From contig JANQPV010000057.1 in assembly GCA_028285305.1 (NCBI GenBank), forward strand, positions 1-62,254: a stretch of 62,254 nt of DNA, read 5' to 3'. The notes below the pieces were generated by a model that saw only the letters and a list, made by a program, of their open reading frames with translations, made no database searches and was not told the origin of the DNA. Both the position numbers and the translations under genes were made by a program. This document shows positions 44,392 to 52,469 of the stretch, piece by piece (the stretch's first letter is position 1; every line of letters starts with the position of its first letter). Source of the stretch: Alphaproteobacteria bacterium (lineage in GTDB: Bacteria; Pseudomonadota; Alphaproteobacteria; SMXP01).

Positions 44392-45582
44392 TCACGTCTT
44401 CCTTCGAATGCCGAATTCCGCGAGCACATCCTGGTTGTGTTCGCCGAGTTTCGGCGGCCGCTGATACAAGCTTGTGGGCGAATTGAGAAACTTGATCGGA
44501 TTGCCGGGCACACATCCGGAAGGATTGTCACCTGGAATTTCAAAAGGCTCGATCATCTGGCGGGCTGCGACGTGGGGATCTTCATATATGTCCGCCATCG
44601 AATTAGCCGGTCCGCACGGCACCTTGCCGCCGATGAGACGCATGATCTCTTCTTTTGAATGGGTCGACGTCCACTCTGATATAACGCGCTCGGTAAAATC
44701 CTTGTTCTTGATCCTTTTGAGATTGCTCGACGTGCGCTTGTCCTCTGTAAAATCAGGCCGTCCCATGGCATGACAGAGTTCCGCCCAGTGGCGCTCCACC
44801 GGTGCGGCGATCGCGATACGACCATCGTTGGTGGGAAAGAGACCGAAGGGAACGGCCGGTCGGGCGCCCGGAGCTCGTTGTTGGCCCGTGAGGCTGTAGG
44901 ATGCGACGGCCGATTTCAGCAGAGACAAGACGCCATCATACATCGCCACGTCGACGAATTCACCCTGACCAACTCTCCGTGCACGATGAACAGCGGAAAC
45001 GAGCCCGAGTGCCATCAGCGTCCCCGGATAAATGTCGGCGACCGCGATGGGAAAGAGATCGCCGGACGCCTCGACCAAACCGCCGAAGCTCTGTCCGGCG
45101 ACATCCAAACAAGGCCAATCCGCATAGGGACTTTCACCTGTCCTCGGATCACCAAATCCCCGGACGGCGCCATAGACGATCTGCGGGTTTCGGGCGGCGA
45201 TCGTTTCGTAGCTCAGGCCCAGATTGTCCATCACGCCCGCTCGCATATTCTCGACCACGGCGTCCGCTTTTTCGCATAACTGCAAGAAGAGTTCTTTGTC
45301 TGAAGGGTCTTTTAGGTCGAGTTTGACACTGCGTTTATTGCGGTTCACTCCCGCGAACGACATGCCATAGTCGGCGCCCGCCTCCTGCTGGCGGCTGGCG
45401 TGACCATAATCGGGAGGGAAAGGCGGTACCGCTCGAAACGGATCTCCCGTCGGCGGCTCGATCTTGATGATGTCCGCCCCAAGATCGCCGAGAAGCACTG
45501 TTCCGAAGGGGCCAGCATAGAACATCGAGCAATCGATGATGGTGAGGTCTTCTAGGGGGCCTGTTCGATTGGTCTGCGTCAT
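44392..45582 (-). CDS. CaiB/BaiF family CoA-transferase
   Basis: This is a family III CoA-transferase of 396 residues. Hallmarks are the N-terminal LEDLTIIDCSMFYAGPFGTVLLGDLGADIIKIEPPTGDPFR, NRNKRSVKLDLKDP, NLGLSYETIAARNPQIVYGAVRGFG, the region GEFVDVAMYDGVLSLL holding the catalytic Asp, and the C-terminal VPCGPANSMADIYEDPH. It moves CoA between acyl-CoA donors and a carboxylic acid of the pathway without ATP. It is followed 1 bp later by the LLM oxidoreductase and preceded by an MFS permease, in an operon that also has an acyl-CoA ligase, so two CoA-activation routes coexist. A second member of the family is at 52456. Confidence 0.94.
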   Translation of the reverse strand: MTQTNRTGPLEDLTIIDCSMFYAGPFGTVLLGDLGADIIKIEPPTGDPFRAVPPFPPDYGHASRQQEAGADYGMSFAGVNRNKRSVKLDLKDPSDKELFLQLCEKADAVVENMRAGVMDNLGLSYETIAARNPQIVYGAVRGFGDPRTGESPYADWPCLDVAGQSFGGLVEASGDLFPIAVADIYPGTLMALGLVSAVHRARRVGQGEFVDVAMYDGVLSLLKSAVASYSLTGQQRAPGARPAVPFGLFPTNDGRIAIAAPVERHWAELCHAMGRPDFTEDKRTSSNLKRIKNKDFTERVISEWTSTHSKEEIMRLIGGKVPCGPANSMADIYEDPHVAARQMIEPFEIPGDNPSGCVPGNPIKFLNSPTSLYQRPPKLGEHNQDVLAEFGIRRKT

Positions 45583-45631
45583 TTATATACTTTCCGTTCG
45601 CCTCACACTTCGATGGGCTGATAGTCACGTG

Positions 45632-46933
45632 TTAGCTCGTCCCTAGGGACTGCCCTATGGTCTCAGAAGAGGCAGTAAAACCCCGCTCCGCGATGGGATC
45701 CATGGCTCGCCAATAGGCGATAGCGCCGAGTACGAAGGCGGAGAGGGAAATCATCAGAGCGACCGCCAGCGAGTCTTCCCCATACTGAGGTCTCGCCAAA
45801 TCACTGATGAAGCCGATCAGAACGGGTCCAAGACCGAGGCCGAGCATGTTGGCGAAAAACATGGCATAGGCGGCGGCTTGTGCCCGAAGTTCGGGTGCCA
45901 CCACTTCTTGAACAAGCGCCAAATGGGGTCCCCAATGAATCTTATATAGGAAAACGCCCAAGCCAAAGAATATGGAGGCGAGTACAACACTATTGGCAAG
46001 CATACCGAGGAGTAAGAGAGGCGTGGCGGCAAGCAGAGATATCATGGGAATGCGGGCGCGCCAGCGTAGATCCTTCGTTCCCAACTTATCTCCAATATAG
46101 CCTCCAACGATGAGTCCGGGGATACCGCCGCCGGAAATGATCAAGCCGATGATCAGGCCAACATCCGCTTGGCCTAGCTCGAACTTCCGCATAAAGAGGG
46201 CAGGGAGCCACCCGAAGAGCGAATACCCGACAAAGATCGCGAGGATGTGACCCGCAACAATCCGTGTTAGGACGCGGTTTTTGCCAAGTTCGCTCGCCGC
46301 TGCCAAAAAGCCGAGAGGCTCAGATTGGGCGCTTGAAGGTTTTGCGTCGAACATGCCTCTTTTGGGTTCCTTGACCGTCAGCCACATGAGGAGCGCAAGG
46401 AAGATGCCCGGAATCCCGAGTACAAGGAAGGCAGCGCGCCAGCCATAGTGCTGGGCGACATAACCACCGATGACAAGACCGAGAAAACCACCGATGGACG
46501 TCCCCATGGAATAGATTGATAGGGCCATCCCGCGCTGCGATTGGCCAAAATAGTCAGTGATCACAGAATGGGAGGGTGGGATCCCGCCGGCTTCCCCGAT
46601 GCCGACGCCGACACGAGCCAGAAATAATTGAACAAAGTTGCCTGCAGCGCCGCAAAGCGCGGTCATCGCGCTCCATACGGCGACCGCGATGGAAACGATC
46701 TTCACCCGATTGTGGCGATCGGCCAAGCGCGCGATAGGAATGCCAAGCGTTGCGTAAAAGAGTGCGAAGGCAAGCCCGGAAAGAATGCCCAGTTGAGCAT
46801 CGGAAAGACTAAACTCTGCACGCAAATCTTCGACCAAGATCGCAACGATCTGGCGGTCCATAATGCTGAACGTGTACGTTAGGGTAAGGATCGCCAGAAC
46901 GTAGTAGCGGTAGTACCCCTCGGCCTTCGGCAT
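45632..46933 (-). CDS. MFS transporter, spinster-like
   Basis: This 433-residue permease has about 12 predicted membrane spans in two halves. It begins YYRYYVLAILTLTYTFSIMDRQIVAILVEDLRAEFSLSDAQLGILSGLAFALFYATLGIPIARLADRHNRVKI, where LADRHNR is the MFS motif A between spans 2 and 3. The wording matches the spinster-like branch common in alphaproteobacterial catabolic clusters. It lies between the crotonase (upstream) and CoA-transferase (downstream) genes on the minus strand and probably carries the acid substrate or an intermediate across the inner membrane. The substrate is unknown. Confidence 0.92.
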   Translation of the reverse strand: MPKAEGYYRYYVLAILTLTYTFSIMDRQIVAILVEDLRAEFSLSDAQLGILSGLAFALFYATLGIPIARLADRHNRVKIVSIAVAVWSAMTALCGAAGNFVQLFLARVGVGIGEAGGIPPSHSVITDYFGQSQRGMALSIYSMGTSIGGFLGLVIGGYVAQHYGWRAAFLVLGIPGIFLALLMWLTVKEPKRGMFDAKPSSAQSEPLGFLAAASELGKNRVLTRIVAGHILAIFVGYSLFGWLPALFMRKFELGQADVGLIIGLIISGGGIPGLIVGGYIGDKLGTKDLRWRARIPMISLLAATPLLLLGMLANSVVLASIFFGLGVFLYKIHWGPHLALVQEVVAPELRAQAAAYAMFFANMLGLGLGPVLIGFISDLARPQYGEDSLAVALMISLSAFVLGAIAYWRAMDPIAERGFTASSETIGQSLGTS

Positions 46934-46981
46934 GATCTCCTCCCCAGGATGCTCTTTGGGCCTCGCCAGACTCGTTTCGCT

Positions 46982-47758
46982 TTAGCGCCCCTTCCACACG
47001 GGCTTGCGTTTCTCGGCAAAGGCCTTCAAGCCCTCGCGCCTGTCTTCCGCATCAAGCGCTTTTTGGGCGATGGGCATCTGTTTTTCCCATCCCTCGTCGT
47101 CGTCCCAGTTGGCGGATTGCCAAATGATCTCTTTACTTGCTGCCAACGCCGTCGGGCCGTTGACCAGCAGCGAGTTCGCCAGCTCAAGGGCGGCGTCAAG
47201 CGCCTGTCCAGGCTCTGCGATCCGATTGACGAAGCCATAGCGTTCCATGAACTCGGCGTCTTTGAAGGCGCCGCTCAGCGCAAACTCCATCGCGATGTGG
47301 TAAGGAATACGTTGGGGCAGGCGAAACAGCCCGCCGCCGATCGCGACCACGTTGTGGCGGACTTCGGGCAAACCGAATTTGGCATCACGGGCGGCGACAA
47401 TCAGATCGCACGCTAGGCACATTTCCATACCGCCGCCCACCGCATAGCCTTCGACCGCAGCGATCACCGGCTTGCGCGGAGGCCGCTTCATAATGCCGAA
47501 GCCACCGCGATGGGGGCGCTCGCGCCGTTCGCCGCGGGCGGCCGCCTTCAGATCGGCGCCGGCCGAGAAATTGCCCCCGGCGCCGGTAATAATGCCCACG
47601 AACAATTCGTCTTTGCCATCGAGGACATCTAAGGCGGCGGACATCGCATGGGAGGATTCGTCATCGAATGCATTTCTCGCTTCGGGCCGATTGATCGTTA
47701 CAATGAGAATAGGACCGCGCTCTTCGGTGAGAATGCGCTCGCTTGTTTCTGTGTTCAT
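46982..47758 (-). CDS. Enoyl-CoA hydratase
   Basis: This is a crotonase-family hydratase of 258 residues. It opens LIVTINRPEARNAFDDES, has the oxyanion-hole segment GIITGAGGNFSAGADLKA, and both catalytic Glu are in place: GGGMEMCLACDLIVAARDAKFGLPEVRH, with Glu in GMEM and in LPEVRH. The ending GLKAFAEKRKPVWKGR is typical. It probably hydrates a trans-2-enoyl-CoA in beta-oxidation of the pathway acid. It lies 9 bp downstream of the SDR gene and 48 bp upstream of the MFS gene on the same strand. Confidence 0.94.
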   Translation of the reverse strand: MNTETSERILTEERGPILIVTINRPEARNAFDDESSHAMSAALDVLDGKDELFVGIITGAGGNFSAGADLKAAARGERRERPHRGGFGIMKRPPRKPVIAAVEGYAVGGGMEMCLACDLIVAARDAKFGLPEVRHNVVAIGGGLFRLPQRIPYHIAMEFALSGAFKDAEFMERYGFVNRIAEPGQALDAALELANSLLVNGPTALAASKEIIWQSANWDDDEGWEKQMPIAQKALDAEDRREGLKAFAEKRKPVWKGR

Positions 47759-47767
47759 GGTGTTACC

Positions 47768-48559
47768 TCAAAGTGCCATCGTGAAGCCGCCGTTCACTGG
47801 ATAGGTCTGACCGGTAATCCAGCTGTTCGACTCGGACGCGAGGAACAATACCATGTTCGCCACGTCTGTCGGCTGGCCAGGACGCCGAATGATGTATTGC
47901 TGCATGACGCGTTTCATTTGCTCAGGATTTCCCGTCATCCGCTCTTCTGTTGCGGGTGTGACGGTTGCCGCAATCGCCACACAATTGGCGGTGATCTGAT
48001 ATCGGCCCAGTGTTCTTGCTACGGATCGCATAAATCCCGCGGCACCCGCTTTTGCACCGGCATACATGGCCATGCCCGCATCGCCCCAACGGCCCGCATC
48101 GGAAATAATGGTAATGATCCGGCCGCCATTCGCTTCGATCATTCCTGGAATAACCGCACTGGTGCAATTCAGCACGCCAAAGAAGTTGACGCCGATATAG
48201 CTTTGCCAAACGTCGGGACCGGTTTCCCAAAAGGGATTTCGCAGATCCGGGTCGGGATTCGCGCCGGCGTTGCCAGCATTGTTCACCAATACGCCCACCG
48301 GCCCTAGACTCTCGGCTGCTTTGGCGTGCGCCTCTTTCACCGCTTCATAGTTGGAAACGTCTGCCTGCACCGCAAACGCCTTCCCACCGGCTTCACGAAT
48401 TTCCTCCGCTACGCCTTCGGCGCGGTCGAGAACATAGTCGTTTACGGCAACGCCGCCCGCATTGTGCGAAGCCAAATGCAGCGCGATTTGTCGGCCCACG
48501 CCTTGTCCGGCACCGGTCACGAACGCAACGCGGCCGCCCAGGTCTAGGATATCGCTCAT
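47768..48559 (-). CDS. SDR family oxidoreductase
   Basis: This is a short-chain dehydrogenase with GRVAFVTGAGQGVGRQIALHL as cofactor loop, VLVNNAGNAG, IITIISDAGRWG with the catalytic Ser, and YAGAKAG as YxxxK. The end reads SNSWITGQTYPVNGGFTMAL. Its context points to a 3-hydroxyacyl-CoA dehydrogenase step between the hydratase and a thiolase or aldolase. The start overlaps the stop of the acyl-CoA ligase gene by 4 bp. Confidence 0.93.
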   Translation of the reverse strand: MSDILDLGGRVAFVTGAGQGVGRQIALHLASHNAGGVAVNDYVLDRAEGVAEEIREAGGKAFAVQADVSNYEAVKEAHAKAAESLGPVGVLVNNAGNAGANPDPDLRNPFWETGPDVWQSYIGVNFFGVLNCTSAVIPGMIEANGGRIITIISDAGRWGDAGMAMYAGAKAGAAGFMRSVARTLGRYQITANCVAIAATVTPATEERMTGNPEQMKRVMQQYIIRRPGQPTDVANMVLFLASESNSWITGQTYPVNGGFTMAL

Positions 48560-50121
48560 ACTTTTCTGTCCTTATCTTTCCAGTAGGGTTCACGAAGTTG
48601 CCGCTTTAGGATTTTGCCCATCGTGTTTCTGGGGAGTTCGTCTACAATTTCCACACTGCGTGGCTGCTTGTAGGAGGCGAGGTGCTGAGCGGCATGGGAG
48701 AGGATGGCCTCGGGTTTCACTTGATGACCGGGTTTGAGTTCCACGAACGCTTTGACTTCCTCGCCGAACTCCGGATTGGGCACGCCGATCACCGCTGCGT
48801 CTTGGACCCCCCCGTGAGTGGTGATCGCGGCTTCAATTTCCGCGGGGTACAGATTAACACCGCCTGAGATGATCATGTCTTTGGCGCGATCGGTGATGTA
48901 CAGATAGCCATCGTCATCGATCCGGCCGACGTCGCCAATGCGAAAGAAGCCGTCTGCATCGAGTGTGTCTTGGTCCAAAGGCCCTTGGTTCAAGTAACCG
49001 TTAATCGTGACCGGTGTTTTTACCCAGATCTCGCCAACCGTTCCGGGCTCTACCGGCTTTCCATTCTCGTCCCGGATGCTGAGTTCAACATTCTTGTGCG
49101 GGCGCCCGCAGGAGCCCGGCTTGAGCTCCTGGTCTTCCGGAGGCATGAAGGTGATCATTCCGGTTTCAGTTGAGCCGTAGCCTTCCGACAGCAATCCTTG
49201 CCCGAAATAGTCATTGATCCACGTTTTCAGCTCCGGTGTAACCGGCGCCGCTCCAACACCCAATTTCTGCAGCGAAGACACGTCGTATTGGGCGATCACA
49301 TCCTCCGGCAAACCGGCGATCCGTTTGTACATTGTCGGAACGCCTGTCCAGTCAGTCACTTTGTGGTGCTGGATCAGTTTGAGGACGGTTTCCGCATCGA
49401 AGCGGCGTAAAAGGATGATCCGATTGCCCAGACGCATTGCTCCCGACAGTGCGGATGGGCCCGCGGCGTGATGCATCGGCAAGGTTATGAGTGTGACTTC
49501 CCCCTTGCGCGATGCACGGCTTGATGCCACATCAAGGAGATATTCCGCAGCCTTCGGATCTGAGCGCGCGTGTTCCTGTGAACGCGAGACAACGCCTTTT
49601 GGTAAACCGGTCGTGCCCGAAGTGTATATTATGAGCGGGGCGTCGCCGTTGGAATAGCGCGCCGGCGCCGATTCATCTAAGAGGTCTTTGAAGGTGACGT
49701 AGCCTTCCGCAGGCGTATCTATCGTCACCGCAAGACGCAGAGGCAAATTCCCCAACGCCTCCTTCAGAGGTCTCGGGTCTGGATCATCACAAATGAGAAC
49801 TGTCGCGCCGGAGTTCTGAAGGACGTATTCCACTTCTGATGGAGTGAGGCGCCAATTAGTGCCGAGCAGGGAACATCCCAGTTTCGCGAGAGCGGAACTG
49901 ATGATGGCCCATTCGAGCCGGATTTGCGTTCGCACAACAACAATATCATCGGCTGACAAACCGTACTTTGAAAGCCCCTCCGCGAGACGGTCGGCCTCGT
50001 TGTTCCACTGGTCATACGTGAGTGAACGATCGCCTTCAACGATCGCTACCTGGTCGGGCTTCTCTCGCGCCCAAAACTCAATCGTGTTCGGAGCAATCCG
50101 TTCTGAGTCGCTGCTGCTCAT
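48556..50121 (-). CDS. Class I adenylate-forming acyl-CoA ligase
   Basis: This ANL-superfamily ligase activates a carboxylic acid with ATP and CoA. The P-loop is IIYTSGTTGLPKGVVS, the A5 motif is GYGSTETGM, A7 is FRIGDVGRIDDDGYLYITDRAKDMIISGG, and the A10 Lys lies in RNTMGKILKRQL. The length is about 521. ATG 50121, preceded by GGATAGGG, is preferred over TTG 50136. It is the first gene of the minus-strand operon, behind a strong sigma70-like promoter at 50176-50204. The acid may be the product of the P450/oxidase steps, but chain length cannot be read. Confidence 0.94.
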   Translation of the reverse strand: MSSSDSERIAPNTIEFWAREKPDQVAIVEGDRSLTYDQWNNEADRLAEGLSKYGLSADDIVVVRTQIRLEWAIISSALAKLGCSLLGTNWRLTPSEVEYVLQNSGATVLICDDPDPRPLKEALGNLPLRLAVTIDTPAEGYVTFKDLLDESAPARYSNGDAPLIIYTSGTTGLPKGVVSRSQEHARSDPKAAEYLLDVASSRASRKGEVTLITLPMHHAAGPSALSGAMRLGNRIILLRRFDAETVLKLIQHHKVTDWTGVPTMYKRIAGLPEDVIAQYDVSSLQKLGVGAAPVTPELKTWINDYFGQGLLSEGYGSTETGMITFMPPEDQELKPGSCGRPHKNVELSIRDENGKPVEPGTVGEIWVKTPVTINGYLNQGPLDQDTLDADGFFRIGDVGRIDDDGYLYITDRAKDMIISGGVNLYPAEIEAAITTHGGVQDAAVIGVPNPEFGEEVKAFVELKPGHQVKPEAILSHAAQHLASYKQPRSVEIVDELPRNTMGKILKRQLREPYWKDKDRKV

Positions 50122-50167
50122 CCCTATCCATCCCAAGTCTTTGTGCGGCGCAACATATATTTACTGG

Positions 50168-50204
50168 TTGACCATATAGTATATTAACAGCTAGACTAGT
50201 GCAA
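50168..50204. promoter_or_regulatory. Overlapping divergent sigma70-like promoters
   Basis: On the minus strand, TTGCAC (forward 50199-50204) and TACTAT (forward 50176-50181) are separated by 17 bp and point to the acyl-CoA ligase. On the plus strand, TTGACC (50168-50173) and TAGACT (50192-50197) are separated by 18 bp and point to the DUF35 gene. The two overlap, so a single protein bound here could control both operons. The TetR regulator at 51831 is the local candidate. Confidence 0.55.
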
Positions 50205-50283
50205 CTCTATTATTTGACCGAGCAGCGATCTTCTTCTGTTGATGACTGTGCGGATGAGAAGAGCAGGCCGGGAGGAAGCTACG

Positions 50284-50661
50284 ATGTCTGAGAAACGGGA
50301 ATTGTGGGTCGAGCAGAGTGGTGTGATATTCCTGCGCGGTGTGAAATGCGATCGGTGCGGCAGCGTGTTGTTCCCGCCTCAAGCCTATGGCTGTGAGGCG
50401 TGCGGTGCTGACGAGACACATCTGCGTGAGTTTCTGTTCCCATCGTCCGGCACCTTGAACAGTTTCACGACGGTACACGTTCACCCCAAATTGGAGACAC
50501 CATACAAAGTCGCTGAGGTGAAAACCGAAGCAAGACAACTGGTACGCGGTCGACTTGAACACGAGCACCCAAGTGTTGGTGAGGCAGTCATGGGCGCTGT
50601 TGAAGTGATTGACGGCACGCCGCAGTTCATATTCGTCGTCCCATCTGAAGTAGAGGCGTGA
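50284..50661 (+). CDS. DUF35/OB-fold zinc-ribbon protein, thiolase partner
   Basis: This 125-residue protein has a rubredoxin-like zinc ribbon with Cys22, Cys25, Cys37 and Cys40 (KCDRCGSVLFPPQAYGCEACGA), followed by an OB-fold (SGTLNSFTTVHVHP, GAVEVIDGTPQFIFVV). Such DUF35 proteins bind acyl-CoA and pair with thiolases or with thiolase-like aldolases. ATG 50284 follows CGGGAGGAAG and is preferred over the upstream frame start at 50239. It is the first gene of a plus-strand operon with the thiolase-like protein 3 bp downstream. The tight coupling supports a stable complex of the two products. Confidence 0.92.
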   Translation: MSEKRELWVEQSGVIFLRGVKCDRCGSVLFPPQAYGCEACGADETHLREFLFPSSGTLNSFTTVHVHPKLETPYKVAEVKTEARQLVRGRLEHEHPSVGEAVMGAVEVIDGTPQFIFVVPSEVEA

Positions 50662-50664
50662 GCC

Positions 50665-51819
50665 ATGGCCAAAAAGAACATCCTTAAGGATCGCTCCGTA
50701 TACGCAATAGGCATCGGTCTTCACCCCTATCAGCGGGCATCCGATGTGACCTACGTGACGCTAGGGCTAACGGCGGTGCGGGCGGCTCTGTCAGATGCGC
50801 AAATCAAGTGGACGGACGTAGAGACGGCCTTCGTCGGAAACGCGAGAATCGGCATGGCCGCAGGCTCAACCATGTTGCGCTATTTGGGACCTTCGGACGT
50901 TTCGGTCGCGCAGGTCGAAAACGCGTCGGCGTCAGGATCGACTGCGTTCCGCCAAGCTGTTCATGATGTTGCCTCGGGCGTTGCCGAAGTGAGCATCGCC
51001 ATCGGTGTGGACAAGCCGGTGGAAGGGGCAGGACGGGGAGGACCCATCAATGCAAAGGTGCGCTCGCTCGATGAGGGGCTCGTTGTTCCATTCAGCCATT
51101 TTGCCATGCTGGCGGAGCGATATATGGCCGATACGGGCGCGACGATCGAACAGATTGCAAAAGTAGCTGTGAAGAATCACGCAAATGGCGCGCGCAATCC
51201 ATTTGCCCAAAGGCAGAAAGCACGAACCCTGGAAGAAGTCCTGGCTCCGCCTCAAATCTCCGGCGCGCTTACCCGGCTGCAATGCACCCCCGTCGGCGAA
51301 GGAGCTGCCGCGACGATTGTTGCCTCTGAAGATGCCATAGAGCGGCTCGGCATTGATTGGCAGCGAGCTATACGAGTGACCGCATCCGCGTCCCGGTTGC
51401 AAGAATTTACACCCGATGAAAATGCCGACGCAGCACTCACGCGAAAAACCACACTTGAAGCGCTCGATGCAGCTGCGGTGGATCCCAGAGACCTTGATGT
51501 TATCGAGCTCCATGACGCGTTTTCTATCGAAGAGCTACTCTACGCAGAAGCCATAGGATTATGCGGAGAGGGCGAAGCAGCCGCCTGCGTGGAACGCGGC
51601 GATTTTGACATCGGCGGGCGCCATGCGATTAGCCCTTCCGGCGGACTTTTGGCCATGGGTCATCCGATCGGGCCAACCGGCGTGGGCCAAGTCTGCGAAA
51701 TCGTTCGCCAGTTGAGAAATGAAGCCGGCGATCGTCAGCATCCAGATGCCAAGATAGGACTAGCCCACATGGTGGGTGTCGGCGCCGTATGCGTCGTGCA
51801 TGTGCTTGAGCGTACGTAG
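50665..51819 (+). CDS. Thiolase-superfamily protein lacking the nucleophilic Cys; putative aldolase
   Basis: The 384-residue protein has the thiolase fold of the SCP-x/lipid-transfer branch: YAIGIGLHPYQR, VENASASGSTAFRQAVHDVASG, LQCTPVGEGAAA, ELHDAFSIEELLYAEAIGLC, AISPSGGLLAMGHPIGPTG and the closing GVGAVCVVHVLER. The canonical NACASGS nucleophile loop reads NASASGS, so the active-site Cys is Ser88 (codon TCG, 50926-50928). The HDAF and GHPIGPTG motifs are intact. Cys-less thiolase-like proteins paired with DUF35 partners, such as Ltp2 with the DUF35 domain of ChsH2, act as retro-aldolases on tertiary hydroxyacyl-CoA in steroid side-chain loss. A similar carbon-carbon cleavage is proposed here. 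Confidence 0.88.
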   Translation: MAKKNILKDRSVYAIGIGLHPYQRASDVTYVTLGLTAVRAALSDAQIKWTDVETAFVGNARIGMAAGSTMLRYLGPSDVSVAQVENASASGSTAFRQAVHDVASGVAEVSIAIGVDKPVEGAGRGGPINAKVRSLDEGLVVPFSHFAMLAERYMADTGATIEQIAKVAVKNHANGARNPFAQRQKARTLEEVLAPPQISGALTRLQCTPVGEGAAATIVASEDAIERLGIDWQRAIRVTASASRLQEFTPDENADAALTRKTTLEALDAAAVDPRDLDVIELHDAFSIEELLYAEAIGLCGEGEAAACVERGDFDIGGRHAISPSGGLLAMGHPIGPTGVGQVCEIVRQLRNEAGDRQHPDAKIGLAHMVGVGAVCVVHVLERT

Positions 51820-51830
51820 GGACAAAACGA

Positions 51831-52469
51831 ATGGATGCCAAGGTCGCGACTCGCCGTACTCAACATGAACGAAGAAAGGAATCGCGCCGAAAAGTGCTTG
51901 ATGCTGCGATGCGGCTCTTTGCGTCACGCGGATATTCAGGGACAACCATGGTGGAAATAGGCCGCGAAGCCGGTGTGAGCCATGGGTTGGTGACGTATCA
52001 TTTCGGCAGTAAGAAGCAATGTATAAAGGCTGTTCTCGAAGACATTCGCGCAAAGGTCGCCGACAGCTATGAAGGACTGTTTTCCAGCCAACGTGGTCTG
52101 ACCAGCCTCGACAGTGTCTGTGAGCGATACCTTCAAGGCCCTTCGGAAGCGCGCCCCGGCGCTAGAGCGATCTACGTCGCCATAATGGAGTCGATCAGTT
52201 CGGCACCCGATTTGAAAGACCTAACGAAAAAGAACGATGAGGCTTTCCGTGGTGCCATCGTGCGGGCACTGACGGAAGCAATCGAAGATGGCGAAATCAG
52301 TGCGAGTGTGGACGTAAAAACGCAAGCCGTACTGATCCTCGGTCTCCTACGCGGCGTTGTTCTGCAGCGCATGGTCAATTCCAACCTCATTGGTCTAAAC
52401 ACCATCATTCCCGCGGCGCTGGCGATGGTGAGGTCAAGTCTGAAGGAAGAGAACCGTGACCGGGAATGA
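51831..52469 (+). CDS. TetR/AcrR family transcriptional regulator
   Basis: This 212-residue repressor has an N-terminal helix-turn-helix: RRKVLDAAMRLFASRGYSGTTMVEIGREAGVSHGLVTYHFGSKKQCIKAVLEDI. The C-terminal helical ligand domain (about 60-205) is typical. It starts 11 bp after the thiolase-like gene and overlaps the CoA-transferase gene by 14 bp, so it is made together with the catabolic enzymes. It probably represses its own operon and the divergent ligase operon through the 50168-50204 region, with a CoA-ester or acid as inducer. Confidence 0.94.
   Translation: MDAKVATRRTQHERRKESRRKVLDAAMRLFASRGYSGTTMVEIGREAGVSHGLVTYHFGSKKQCIKAVLEDIRAKVADSYEGLFSSQRGLTSLDSVCERYLQGPSEARPGARAIYVAIMESISSAPDLKDLTKKNDEAFRGAIVRALTEAIEDGEISASVDVKTQAVLILGLLRGVVLQRMVNSNLIGLNTIIPAALAMVRSSLKEENRDRE

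Noticed and set aside
44391-44543. N-terminal extension of the LLM oxidoreductase
   Set aside because: It lies inside the CoA-transferase gene, reads as low-quality protein, and GGAAGACGTGAG before ATG 44390 gives a proper start.
46745-46765. A TTGCGTAA match inside the spinster-like MFS gene
   Set aside because: Single box within coding sequence with no partner at 23 bp; taken as chance.
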